A stretch of DNA of 64,000 nt from Candidatus Palauibacter rhopaloidicola (GTDB lineage Bacteria > Gemmatimonadota > Gemmatimonadetes > Palauibacterales > Palauibacteraceae). Position 1 is the first letter of the stretch, and each line of letters starts with the position of its first letter. The stretch covers positions 124,001-188,000 of the forward strand of contig JAPPGH010000031.1 in the NCBI GenBank assembly GCA_026914155.1, written 5' to 3'. A model generated the notes under the pieces. The model was not told the origin of the DNA. It saw nothing but the letters and a program-made list of their open reading frames with translations, and did not search any database. The position numbers and the translations under genes were made by a program. This document shows, piece by piece, positions 1 through 8,271 of the stretch.

Positions 1-2
1 CG

Positions 3-971
3 ATGTCGAGCATCCGGGTCCTGGATGATCCGGAACGCAAGGAACTCGCGGTCATCCTGGGGCCGATCGACCTCCCCGCCGGCTCATCCCATCACATGGC
101 GCAACTGCCTGTGCAGGAAGGCGTCATCCCCTTCGACCTGACGATCCGCGGCTATCGCACGCACATCATCGACGGCGACGGCGCGCCGGTCCCGCGCGTC
201 GTGCTGCATCACATGAACCTGCTCGATCCCGGACGGCGGGAGCTGTTCCTGCCGATCATGCTACGGGTCCTGGCCGCGAGCCACGAGACGCGGCCCGTGA
301 GCTTCCCCGGATGGCTGTTCGGCATTCCGATGAAGGGCGGTTCGAGATTCCTCGCGCTCACGATGCTGCACAATCCGACGGAAGCGGACTACGAGGGCGT
401 CACCGTCCACCTGACGCTGGAGTACGAGCGCCTCGCCCGCCTGCCCGTCTACCCGGTAGCGCCGTTTCATCTCGACGCGATGTACCCCGAGGTCTCCGCG
501 ACGAAGGCCTGGGACCTGCCGCCCGGACATTCGGTCAAGACATGGGAGGCAAGTCCCGCGATCCGCGGGCTCATCATCGGGCTCGGGGGCCATCTCCACG
601 CGCACGCCTCGCGACTCCGTCTCGAGAACCTGTCGACGGGCGAGGTGCTGTACGACATCCGGCCCAACCTCGACGAGGCCGGGCACGTCGTGGACATCCC
701 GGCGCTCATGTACAAGGGGCGCGGCGTGGGTGCGCTCGTCGTCCCGGAACACCGCTACCGGATCACCGTCGAGTACCGAAATCCGTTCGATTCGGTGATC
801 GAGGACGGCGGCATGGGTTCCATCGCGGGCGCGTTCATCCCGCTGGAGGACTGGCCCGCCGCCGATCCCCGCGGGGCGTTATTCTCCGCCGACTACGACT
901 GGGTCCTCCGCAGCCAGATCGAACACGGGGTCGTCAGCTCCCCCGGCTGTACTCCGTGCGACCGCCGATGA
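3..971 (+). CDS. PHM/SURNod19-like protein with copper-monooxygenase-type fold, probably 5'-truncated by the window
   Basis: The 322 residues visible contain a histidine pair in VVLHHMNLLDP (about residue 69) and GGHLHAHASRLRLEN (about residue 195). Both are reminiscent of the metal-site histidines of the jelly-roll domains of peptidylglycine monooxygenase-like and SURNod19 (stress-upregulated Nod19) proteins. There is no signal peptide at the ATG at position 3, although relatives are usually exported, so the true start probably lies left of the window. The 3' end overlaps the convergent amidohydrolase by 38 bp. The family call rests on motif resemblance only; the substrate is unknown. Confidence 0.5.
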   Translation: MSSIRVLDDPERKELAVILGPIDLPAGSSHHMAQLPVQEGVIPFDLTIRGYRTHIIDGDGAPVPRVVLHHMNLLDPGRRELFLPIMLRVLAASHETRPVSFPGWLFGIPMKGGSRFLALTMLHNPTEADYEGVTVHLTLEYERLARLPVYPVAPFHLDAMYPEVSATKAWDLPPGHSVKTWEASPAIRGLIIGLGGHLHAHASRLRLENLSTGEVLYDIRPNLDEAGHVVDIPALMYKGRGVGALVVPEHRYRITVEYRNPFDSVIEDGGMGSIAGAFIPLEDWPAADPRGALFSADYDWVLRSQIEHGVVSSPGCTPCDRR

Positions 972-2709
972 TCGTGTAGTCGACCACGGTCTCCAGGATC
1001 TCGTCCGCGGGAATCGTGAGGATGTCGCGGGACAGGATCGTGATGTCCGCCAGCTTCCCGACTTCAAGCGTCCCCTTGAGGTCTTCCTCGAACGCGGCGT
1101 ACGCGTTGGCCCACGTATAGGAACGCAGCGCCTCCTCGCGCGTCATCGCCTGCCCCTCGAAGAAGGTCTCGCCCCCCTCGATCACGCGCGTGACCGTGCA
1201 GTGGAAGCTCGCCAGGGGGTCCGCGTCCTCGACCGGGACATCGGTGCCGTTCGTCACGATGACTCCGGCCCGCATGAAGTCCCGCCACACATAGGCGCCC
1301 GAGCGCGCCCGGCCCGGCCCGAGCCGGAGGATGATCCAGGGACCGTCGGAGCAGGCGTGGACGCCCTGCATGGAGGCGATGACCCCGAGTTCGGCGAAGC
1401 GCGGAATATCCGCCGGATTCACATGCTGCGCGTGCTCGATCCTCCAGCGCAGGTCGCTCATGTCCGCGTGGTCGGCGAATGTGCGCCCGTACAGGTCGAG
1501 CACCTCGCGGTTCGCGCGGTCGCCGATCGCATGCGTATTGACCTGATAGCCCCGCTCGATCGCGAGCCGCGCGATGCGCTCGATCTCCTCAGGCGGCGTC
1601 GTCGGAAGGCCGATGGAGGATGGCATGTCCGCATAGGGCTCCAGCAGCCAGGCGCCGTGCGACCCGAGCGCCCCATCCGCGACCTGCTTGATCGACCTCA
1701 CGGTGAGCCGGTCGCCTCCGTATCCCACCATGTAGTAGTCGTCCAACCGCCCCTCGAGCGCCTCCATCCCGCCCTGCAGCATCACGTAGAGCCGCACGGG
1801 CAGCGCGCCCTCGTCCGCGAGCGTCCTGAGCAGGTCCACCGTCCCGAAGCCGGAACCCGCGTCCTGGAAGCTCGTGACCCCCTTCCGAAGCAGCTCCTCG
1901 TTCGCGAGCCGCACCTGTTCGCGGGCCCGCTCCTCGCGCTCGGCCTCGGAGCGGTTCGCCTCCTCCTCGGCAAACACCGCCCGCGCCAGCCGCTGCGCCG
2001 TCTCTCTCAGGACGCCGGTGGGTCTCCCCGTCGCGTCGTGCACGATCTCGCCGCCCGGCGGGTTGGGCGTGTCGGCGTCGATGCCGGCGAGCTCGAGCGC
2101 CCTCGCGTTCACGAAGGAGGCGTGCCCGCTCGCATGCGTAAGAATGACCGGATTGGCGGGGCTCACCGCGCTGAGGCCGTCGTGGACCGGCTGCCCCTCG
2201 ACCATCGGATCCGGCGACTCGCTCCACTTCTCCTGGTGCCATCCCCTGCCGCTGATCCAAGCGCCCGGATCCGCGCCCGAGGCCGCCTCTCCCACCAGGC
2301 TGACGATGTCGTCCCAGGTGTCGGCGGTCGTCAGGTCGAGAATCATGCGCGCGTTACCCAGACCCATGAAATGACCGTGGCCTTCGATGAATCCCGGGAT
2401 CGCGAGCCGACCCCCGAGGTCGATGACCTCGGTGCCTTCCCCGATCCATCCGGAGATGTCGTCGTCGGCTCCGAGCGCGACGATCCGTCCGTCCCGCGAC
2501 GCGAGGGCGCTCACCACCTCCCCGCCTTCGCCCGCCAGGGTCGCGATCTTCCCGTTGGTAAGGACGAGTTCAGCCACGTCTGTGGGCGGATCCGAGACGG
2601 CCGCGCCGCCCGCACCCGCCGAATCCCCGGCGTCGGTCGCGCAGGCCGCAAGGGCCGGAAGAAGAAGAAGCCGGGCTGGAACGGACGAACCTTCGCGATG
2701 TCGAATCAT
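934..2709 (-). CDS. YtcJ-like amidohydrolase, lipoprotein
   Basis: A 591-residue metal-dependent amidohydrolase of the YtcJ/AepA group, which hydrolyses C-N bonds in a TIM barrel. The metal-ligand motifs appear in order: HGH in PGFIEGHGHFMGLG (about residue 95), HAIGD, the EHAQH stretch, and NGTDVPVED near the C-terminus. I chose the ATG at 2709 because it gives a short basic N-terminus, a hydrophobic LLLLPALAAC lipobox with Cys23, then a low-complexity linker. The frame stays open upstream to 3486, but that extension lies antisense to the beta-barrel gene and looks non-coding. The substrate cannot be told from sequence. Confidence 0.9.
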   Translation of the reverse strand: MIRHREGSSVPARLLLLPALAACATDAGDSAGAGGAAVSDPPTDVAELVLTNGKIATLAGEGGEVVSALASRDGRIVALGADDDISGWIGEGTEVIDLGGRLAIPGFIEGHGHFMGLGNARMILDLTTADTWDDIVSLVGEAASGADPGAWISGRGWHQEKWSESPDPMVEGQPVHDGLSAVSPANPVILTHASGHASFVNARALELAGIDADTPNPPGGEIVHDATGRPTGVLRETAQRLARAVFAEEEANRSEAEREERAREQVRLANEELLRKGVTSFQDAGSGFGTVDLLRTLADEGALPVRLYVMLQGGMEALEGRLDDYYMVGYGGDRLTVRSIKQVADGALGSHGAWLLEPYADMPSSIGLPTTPPEEIERIARLAIERGYQVNTHAIGDRANREVLDLYGRTFADHADMSDLRWRIEHAQHVNPADIPRFAELGVIASMQGVHACSDGPWIILRLGPGRARSGAYVWRDFMRAGVIVTNGTDVPVEDADPLASFHCTVTRVIEGGETFFEGQAMTREEALRSYTWANAYAAFEEDLKGTLEVGKLADITILSRDILTIPADEILETVVDYTIIGGRTEYSRGS

Positions 2710-2901
2710 GGTATCCCTGACCTCGATGTGAGCCGTTCGGCCCATCATAGCGGCGCGCCATGAATGGTGCACAGGACTCGCGCGGGAGCCGTTCTCTCTG
2801 CTACCCCGCCGGAGCCCGTGCGGGTACGTTTCACGGAAGTCTTCAAGGCTCCGGGGCGCTTCCCGGATCTTCCGCAAACGAGGTGAGAGAAGGCCGAAGC
2901 A

Positions 2902-3522
2902 ATGGGGAGAACGCGCAACCTGGGGAGGTGGGGAGCCGGCCTCGCGCTGGGTCTCGCCTGCGCCCTTCCGGCGGACGCCGGAGCCCAGATCGGCATCGTC
3001 GCGGGCTACAATCGCGACACGCTCGCCGAGTTCCTGCCGGAGAACGGATTCGACCTCACGGACATCACGGACGGGTATCACGTCGGGGTGTTCCTGAACT
3101 TCAACCTCGCGACCTTCTCCGTACGGCCCGCCCTCATCTACCATCGCATGCCGGAACTCGTCGCGATGGCCGGAGACGAACGGGTCCAGTTCGACATCGA
3201 CATGGTGGAGATTCCGCTGGATTTCCGCATCCGGCTCCCCCTGCCGGCCGTTCAGCCCTACGTGCTGGGCGGACCCGTCCTGACCTTCCCTTCCAGCACG
3301 TTTTCGGGCGTGGACGACCTCCTCACGGCGCGCCCGGTTCGCGTGGAGTTCGGCGTCGGCCTCGAACTCGACCTCGGTTTCCGGCTCTGGCCCGAGGTGC
3401 GCTACGGATTCGGGATCGGTTCGCTGATGGAGTCCGATGTCGCCATCGGGTCCCAGGTCCTCCGGGGCGATGGACAACCCCGGCACGATGCCCTGACCCT
3501 GCGGCTCGGCATCAGCTTCTAG
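2902..3522 (+). CDS. Outer-membrane beta-barrel protein
   Basis: A 206-residue protein with a cleavable signal peptide ending ADAGAQ, then alternating amphipathic strands (for example VGVFLNFNLATFSVRPALIY and VEFGVGLELDLGFRLWPEVR) and a terminal aromatic residue in LRLGISF. This is typical of the small 8-stranded barrels annotated as outer membrane beta-barrel domain. A GAGAGAAGG purine stretch lies about 8 bases before the ATG. It stands alone, divergent from the amidohydrolase. No specific function is visible. Confidence 0.8.
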   Translation: MGRTRNLGRWGAGLALGLACALPADAGAQIGIVAGYNRDTLAEFLPENGFDLTDITDGYHVGVFLNFNLATFSVRPALIYHRMPELVAMAGDERVQFDIDMVEIPLDFRIRLPLPAVQPYVLGGPVLTFPSSTFSGVDDLLTARPVRVEFGVGLELDLGFRLWPEVRYGFGIGSLMESDVAIGSQVLRGDGQPRHDALTLRLGISF

Positions 3523-3668
3523 ACCTCGGCAAGGCGCGGCCAGCGTCGTGCCGCAGTCCGCCCGGCGCGGCGGCCGGGGGAGACTCGTGGCACTTGACCC
3601 TTCGACCGCTGGTTCGCCATTATGGCTCCGAACCGAATAAACGCCGAAAGACCGTCAGGCGGGAGACG

Positions 3669-4739
3669 ATGCTCGGAGTTTCGGAGCCACGACCTTCGAT
3701 CCGGGGGCGCGGAAGCGCGCACAACCCGGCGAACCGCTTTCTCCCTCTCGCGGTCGAGCGGGAGGCCTGGACGCTCGCGTCCGATCCGGATCCGCGGACG
3801 GAGATTCTCGAGGACCGATCCCGCTCGATCATCTCCTACAACCACAGTCCCGATCTCGGTTTCGACGCCAGCCTGAACCCCTACCGCGGCTGCGAGACCG
3901 GGTGTTCCTACTGCTACGCGCGACCGACGCACGAGTACTTCGGGCTCTCCGCGGGACTCGACTTCGAGAGCCGGATCCTCGCGAAGCCGGAGGCCCCGGC
4001 GCTGCTCAGGCGCGAACTGGCCTCGCCGCGCTGGAAGCCTCAGGTGCTGGTGCTCAGCGGAGTGACGGACCCGTATCAGCCGCTGGAGCGCCGGCTCGGG
4101 ATCACGCGCCGCTGCCTCGAGGTGCTGGCCGAGGCCCGGAACCCGGTCGGGATCGTGACCAAGCACCACCGGGTGACGCGGGACATCGACCTCCTGCGTG
4201 AACTCGCGCGCTACGACGCGGTGCAGGTCCAACTCTCCATCACGACGCTGGACCGCTCGCTGCAGCGAAAGATGGAGCCGCGGGCCTCGACCCCCGAGCG
4301 GCGGCTCGACGCGATCGCGCGGCTGGCGGATGCGGGCATCCCGGTGGGCGTAAACGTCGCGCCCGTGATTCCCGGACTCACGGACCATGAGATCCCGGAC
4401 ATCCTGGAGGCGGCGGCGAAGGCGGGGGCGGGGCGGGCGATCTACATCATGCTTCGCCTTCCGTTCGGCGTCGCGGCCCTGTTCGAGGATTGGCTGCGAC
4501 GCAACTGTCCGGACCGGACGCAGAAGGTGCTCAACCGCATGCGGGCGTTGAGAGGCGGGAGCCTCTATGCGTCGACCTTCGGCGAGCGGATGCGCGGGCG
4601 CGGCCCGTTCGCCGAACAGGTCGCGCGGCTCTTCTCACTCGCGCGTGCGAAGCACGGAATCGAGCCGCGCGACTACGACCTCTCGGCGGAACACTTCCGG
4701 CCGCCGAGGGCCGGCCCCCAACTGGGCCTGTTCGACTAG
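3669..4739 (+). CDS. SPL-like radical SAM protein (PA0069 family)
   Basis: A 356-residue cytosolic radical SAM protein. The cluster-binding motif is CETGCSYC (C-x3-C-x2-C, about residue 75) within LNPYRGCETGCSYCYARPTH, the hallmark of the Rv2578c/PA0069 proteins related to spore photoproduct lyase. SGVTDPYQPLE and VNVAPVIPGLTD are further family motifs. The start at 3669 follows a GGCGGGAGACG purine run; an open upstream extension to 2760 is antisense or frameshifted noise over the barrel gene. The stop overlaps the convergent PDZ gene by 4 bp. The biological substrate of the family is unknown; DNA photoproduct repair is only a suggestion. Confidence 0.9.
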   Translation: MLGVSEPRPSIRGRGSAHNPANRFLPLAVEREAWTLASDPDPRTEILEDRSRSIISYNHSPDLGFDASLNPYRGCETGCSYCYARPTHEYFGLSAGLDFESRILAKPEAPALLRRELASPRWKPQVLVLSGVTDPYQPLERRLGITRRCLEVLAEARNPVGIVTKHHRVTRDIDLLRELARYDAVQVQLSITTLDRSLQRKMEPRASTPERRLDAIARLADAGIPVGVNVAPVIPGLTDHEIPDILEAAAKAGAGRAIYIMLRLPFGVAALFEDWLRRNCPDRTQKVLNRMRALRGGSLYASTFGERMRGRGPFAEQVARLFSLARAKHGIEPRDYDLSAEHFRPPRAGPQLGLFD

Positions 4740-5677
4740 TGTGCCCCCCGCCGCAACCTGAACGGACGCTCGTCCTCCAACTCAACGGTGAGCGTCTGCT
4801 CCACGCCGTCGCGGACGATGCGGAGCGACACCTCCCCCGGCTCGAGATCCGCGAGCTCCCGGCGCAGGTCGTTGGGGTCGTCGACATCCTCGTCGCCGAG
4901 TCCGACGATCACGTCGCCCGCCCGCAGGCCGCCCTCCGCCGCCGGAGTGTCCTCGTGGACGGAGGTGACGAGGACGCCGCCCTCCACCCCGAAGTACTCC
5001 GCGAGCTGGTCGCCCAGGCTCTGCGTGTTCGCGCCGAGTCGCAGCCGACCCGAGAGGTAGAAGACGCGACTCAGCCCCTCGGCCACGCCTTCCTGCGCCT
5101 CCCGAACCCGGACCTCCATTTCGCGGGCCCTCTCGGCGAGCTGCGCGGCGCGCGCCCTTTCCCGCGACGCGTCAACCACGCGGCGCGAAAGGTCGATCTG
5201 CGGAGAAACGAACGTCATGCCACCGGTCCCCGAGAAGAAGCCCGTGCGCTCCGCGAGTTCGACGGACACATCGCGTTCCGCTCCGCCGCGCAGCACGGTG
5301 AGATCCACGACGCGCCCGGGCGGCGTTTCGCCCAGCAGGCGGCGAAGTTCCGCCACACTCTCGACGCGCTCGCCGTACCAGGCCACGACCACGTCGCCCT
5401 CCTCGATGCCGGCTTCCGAAGCCGGTTCGCCGTCCATGACCCCGTCGATGTAGACACCGTACGGGCGAGACATCCCGAGGTCCGATGCGCGCTCTCCGTC
5501 GACATCGAGGATCTGCACTCCGAGGTATCCGCCACCCCCGGAAAAGGCCACGCGGACCTGTTCGCGCCGCTCGTCCTCATCCTCCTCCTGGGCCGCGACC
5601 GGCGCCAAACCCGAGGACAACCCGGCAACCAGCGCCACGGCAAGCCCGACGGCGAGCGAATCCTTCCAGTTCTTCAT
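4736..5677 (-). CDS. Exported protein with two PDZ domains
   Basis: 313 residues. A signal peptide (GLAVALVAGLSSGLAPVAAQ) is followed by PDZ domain 1 (about 50-145, with GYLGVQILD and EASEAGIEEGDVVVAWYGE-type sequence), a helical, possibly coiled segment rich in Arg, Glu and Ala (about 165-205), and PDZ domain 2 (about 215-305, with AAEGGLRAGDVIVGLGDEDV). There is no trypsin-like protease domain, so this is not a complete DegP/HtrA. It may be a periplasmic adaptor or a regulator of a protease encoded elsewhere. It is followed after about 140 bp by the SPFH gene on the same strand. Confidence 0.85.
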   Translation of the reverse strand: MKNWKDSLAVGLAVALVAGLSSGLAPVAAQEEDEDERREQVRVAFSGGGGYLGVQILDVDGERASDLGMSRPYGVYIDGVMDGEPASEAGIEEGDVVVAWYGERVESVAELRRLLGETPPGRVVDLTVLRGGAERDVSVELAERTGFFSGTGGMTFVSPQIDLSRRVVDASRERARAAQLAERAREMEVRVREAQEGVAEGLSRVFYLSGRLRLGANTQSLGDQLAEYFGVEGGVLVTSVHEDTPAAEGGLRAGDVIVGLGDEDVDDPNDLRRELADLEPGEVSLRIVRDGVEQTLTVELEDERPFRLRRGAH

Positions 5678-5820
5678 GTATCCTCCCTCGGGACCGTTCC
5701 CCCAGGTGGTGAATCACGGCCTACGTTTCGGCCTCGTTTCCTGAAGGGTCGGACACTCCGGGGAGGGCCGTCGGTTGCCCGACTCCGGCGACCCGTTGCG
5801 AGAACCGCCTGCGGGCTGCG

Positions 5821-6666
5821 CTAGCGGTCCGGGGCGAAGAAGAGGGGGATGCCTCCCTCGGTCGGTGCGATGACCATGTTGTTGTTCCCCTCGCCGATCT
5901 TCCCGAGCATCTCCAGGTAGCGCCAGTACAGGTAGCGCTGGCCCGAGATGCCGGCGAGGCTCTCCGCGATGATGTCCTGCGCATCCCGGATCCCCTCGGC
6001 CTCCGCGCGCTGCTGGTTCGCCTGCTCGACCACGACCTGGGTCTGGTACTCCTCGGACTGCACCTGCTGCTCGCGCGACAGCTTCGCCTCGATCGCCTCG
6101 CGGATCGTCTCCGGCGGCACGACCTCGCGCACGAAGAAATCGGTGATCTCGAGTCCGCGCGGATTGAGGCGCTCCGTCATCAACGCCTCGATGCGGCCGG
6201 AGATGCCCGTCCGGTTGGTGGACAGAATGTCCGAGGCCTCGATCTCCGCGATCGCGTCCCGGATGGCGGAGCGATACGTGTTGTAGACGAACGCGGCGAC
6301 GGCGTTCTCGTTCCCCACCGTGAGATAGAGGTGGACGGCGCTGTCCGGGTTGATGCGGTAGCGGTAGGCGGCGTCGACGGCGATCTGGAGCTGGTCCGAG
6401 GTGAGGGCGTCCAGGCGCTCGGCCTGTCCGCCGAGCGGGTACTGGACTTCGCGCAGCGGATAGTTCGTCCACGAGCGCAGGACGTTGTGGTACAGCCCCT
6501 GCGTGTAGGGGCGGGGCGCCACGGCGCCCGTCACCGGGTTGCGCTTGACCGCCACCTCGTATTCGTCGACGCGGTTGAAGCCGAACACGAACAGGATGAG
6601 TACGAAGAGAACCCCGGCGACGGCGGCCACCGTGCCGATGCGAAGCGATTTCACTGATTGAGCCAT
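5821..6666 (-). CDS. SPFH/band-7 (prohibitin-like) membrane protein
   Basis: 281 residues. One N-terminal membrane anchor (VAAVAGVLFVLILFVFGF, about 14-31) is followed by an SPFH/band-7 domain (about 35-205) and a Glu/Gln/Ala-rich helical segment (SREQQVQSEEYQTQVVVEQA) of the type that mediates oligomerisation in prohibitins, flotillins and HflK/HflC. I chose the ATG at 6666 because a GGGAGGACGAG Shine-Dalgarno precedes it closely; an in-frame ATG at 6774 has none. It probably forms a ring or scaffold in the inner membrane. Confidence 0.88.
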   Translation of the reverse strand: MAQSVKSLRIGTVAAVAGVLFVLILFVFGFNRVDEYEVAVKRNPVTGAVAPRPYTQGLYHNVLRSWTNYPLREVQYPLGGQAERLDALTSDQLQIAVDAAYRYRINPDSAVHLYLTVGNENAVAAFVYNTYRSAIRDAIAEIEASDILSTNRTGISGRIEALMTERLNPRGLEITDFFVREVVPPETIREAIEAKLSREQQVQSEEYQTQVVVEQANQQRAEAEGIRDAQDIIAESLAGISGQRYLYWRYLEMLGKIGEGNNNMVIAPTEGGIPLFFAPDR

Positions 6667-6844
6667 TCTCGTCCTCCCAAAAAAACCGAGACAGTGCCCG
6701 CGGGCGCCGAGGCCGCGCGGACGGTGTTTGCTTGCCTTCACTGCAAGATAAGCCCGCGCTCGCGCCCTTCCCACCTCGCGGGGCGGGACCGTACGGATTT
6801 GCTACACTCCTGGCGGGAGGATCATTCGTTAACTCCGGGCAGCC

Positions 6845-6873
6845 TTGACTCGGTATAACGGAGTTTATATAGT
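6845..6873 (+). promoter_or_regulatory. Sigma-70-type promoter for the padR operon
   Basis: TTGACT (6845-6850), a 17-bp spacer, then TATAGT (6868-6873), 41 bp before the padR start. It sits in an AT-rich island (6851-6896) that stands out in this GC-rich window. That island also holds three similar ATATAG/ATATCG elements (about 6867, 6878, 6889), which could be PadR operator half-sites; PadR regulators commonly repress their own promoters. Confidence 0.65.
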
Positions 6874-6913
6874 AGGTATATCGTTCCTGATATAGTGAGC
6901 CCCGGACGGTCCC

Positions 6914-7489
6914 ATGAGCCTCGATCACATCCTTCTCGGCCTGCTGCGGGAACCTGCGAGCGGATACGACCTGAAGGACTCTTTCAACGAGACCGTCGTG
7001 CACTTCTGGTCGGCCGAACTCAGCCAGATCTACCCCACCCTCAAGCGGCTCGAAGAGCGGGGACTGCTCCGAAGCCGGCTCGAACCCTCCCCGAGGGGGC
7101 CGGACCGCCGCGTCTACACATTGACCCGGGAGGGACGGGCGGAACTGCGCCGCTGGGTGCGCGGCGGCCCGGTGGTCGGGGCCGAACGGTTCGCCTACCT
7201 CGCGCAACTCTACTTCATGAGCGCGGTCGACGACCTCCGCGAGACACGCGCCTTCATGGTGGACCTGCGCGACCATCTCGCGGGCCGGCTCGCGGAACTG
7301 CGGACGATTGAGCGGAAGATCTTCGCCGCTCACGGAGACCGGCCGGAGCGGTACAGCGACGACGGGTTTCACCGCTTCGCGACGCTGCGCATGGGCATCG
7401 ATTCCATCGGCGCAAAGGTGAACTGGTGCGACCTGACGCTGGCGGCCATCGACCGGCGCCTCGGCTGCCCCCCGGAAGCCGCGCCATGA
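6914..7489 (+). CDS. PadR-family transcriptional regulator
   Basis: 191 residues. The N-terminal winged helix (about 1-80) starts LDHILLGLLREPASGYDLK and continues with LSQIYPTLKRLEERGLL and VYTLTREGRAELRRWV, the canonical PadR core. A C-terminal helical dimerisation domain (Vir-type, about 95-185) follows. Its stop overlaps the next start (ATGA), so it is probably co-translated with the membrane protein that follows. A good promoter with possible operator repeats lies just upstream, suggesting autoregulation. The effector is unknown. Confidence 0.9.
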   Translation: MSLDHILLGLLREPASGYDLKDSFNETVVHFWSAELSQIYPTLKRLEERGLLRSRLEPSPRGPDRRVYTLTREGRAELRRWVRGGPVVGAERFAYLAQLYFMSAVDDLRETRAFMVDLRDHLAGRLAELRTIERKIFAAHGDRPERYSDDGFHRFATLRMGIDSIGAKVNWCDLTLAAIDRRLGCPPEAAP

Positions 7490-8229
7490 CCCCGCTGCTC
7501 GACGCGCTCCTCCGGATACACGTGGCGGCGGGTTTCGTCGGTCTCGCAGCGTTCTGGATTCCGGTGTTCGCCCGCAAGGGCGGTCGGGCGCACGTGCGGG
7601 CGGGGCTCGTCTACACCTGGTGCGCCTACGTCGTGACGCTGTCGGCCATCGTTCTGGCGGCGGGGAGGTTCGCGTCCCACCTGGGTCAGGGGATCGGCGT
7701 AGCCGAACGACCGGACCTCTACGGTCTCCCCCTGTTTCTCGGCTACCTCGGCGTGACGACATTCGCCGCGGTGCGGCAGGCGATGCGGGCCGTGGCCACG
7801 CGACGGGTGCCGGAAACGCTGCGGACGCCGTTCCACGAGGTCCTCGCCTGGGCGTCCATCGCGGGGAGCGTCACCGTCATCGCGTTCGCGCTGGGACTGT
7901 GGTCCAGCGTCTCGCCGATCCTGCTGGGGTTGAGTCCGATCGGCCTCCTCACGGGGTCGCGCATGCTGCGACTCATGCGGAACCCCGGCCGCGAGCCCAT
8001 GGGCTGGTTCTACAGCCACATGGCGTCGATGCTGGCGGGCGGCATCGCGTTTCACACCGCGTTCGCCGTCTTCGGCGCGCCGCGCCTGTGGGACTACGCG
8101 ATCGAAGGGCCGCTCGCGCTTGTCCCGTGGCTGCTCCCGACCGCGGTCGGCGTCCCGGCCATCGTTATCTGGACGCGGCGCTATCGGCGGAAGTTCAAGC
8201 CCGCCTCACGCCGCGCGGCTCCCGGCTAG
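7486..8229 (+). CDS. Multi-pass inner-membrane protein of unknown function (DUF2306-like)
   Basis: 247 residues with about six or seven hydrophobic helices, for example IHVAAGFVGLAAFWIPVFAR, YVVTLSAIVLAAG, LPLFLGYLGVTTFAAV, IAGSVTVIAFALGLW, MLAGGIAFHTAFAVFGA and GPLALVPWLLPTAVGVPAIV, ending in a basic tail. The start is the ATG overlapping the padR stop by 4 bp, implying translational coupling and control by PadR. It resembles small DUF2306-type membrane proteins with conserved His residues, but I cannot assign a function. PadR-linked membrane proteins are often transporters or stress proteins. Confidence 0.8.
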   Translation: MTPLLDALLRIHVAAGFVGLAAFWIPVFARKGGRAHVRAGLVYTWCAYVVTLSAIVLAAGRFASHLGQGIGVAERPDLYGLPLFLGYLGVTTFAAVRQAMRAVATRRVPETLRTPFHEVLAWASIAGSVTVIAFALGLWSSVSPILLGLSPIGLLTGSRMLRLMRNPGREPMGWFYSHMASMLAGGIAFHTAFAVFGAPRLWDYAIEGPLALVPWLLPTAVGVPAIVIWTRRYRRKFKPASRRAAPG

Positions 8230-8253
8230 CCGGCCGGGATAACACTCCGCGTC

Positions 8254-8271
8254 AGCGCCGGAGCGGGCGCT
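8254..8271 (+). terminator. Hairpin after the padR operon
   Basis: AGCGCC and GGCGCT form a perfect 6-bp stem around a 6-nt loop, followed by AGTTT. It lies between convergent genes and touches the stop codon of the gamma-glutamyltransferase gene. There is no long T-run, so this is a weak call. Confidence 0.35.

Noticed and set aside
934-971. Convergent overlap of two genes as a sign of frameshift or assembly error
   Set aside because: Both reading frames stay coherent to their stops; short tail-to-tail overlaps are normal in dense genomes.
2710-3486. Minus-strand extension of the amidohydrolase frame to 850 residues
   Set aside because: Composition is that of the antisense of the beta-barrel gene, and the lipobox begins at the ATG at 2709.
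8221-8238. CCCGGCTAGCCGG palindrome as a separate operator
   Set aside because: It overlaps the end of the membrane-protein gene and is more likely part of the terminator region or chance in GC-rich DNA.
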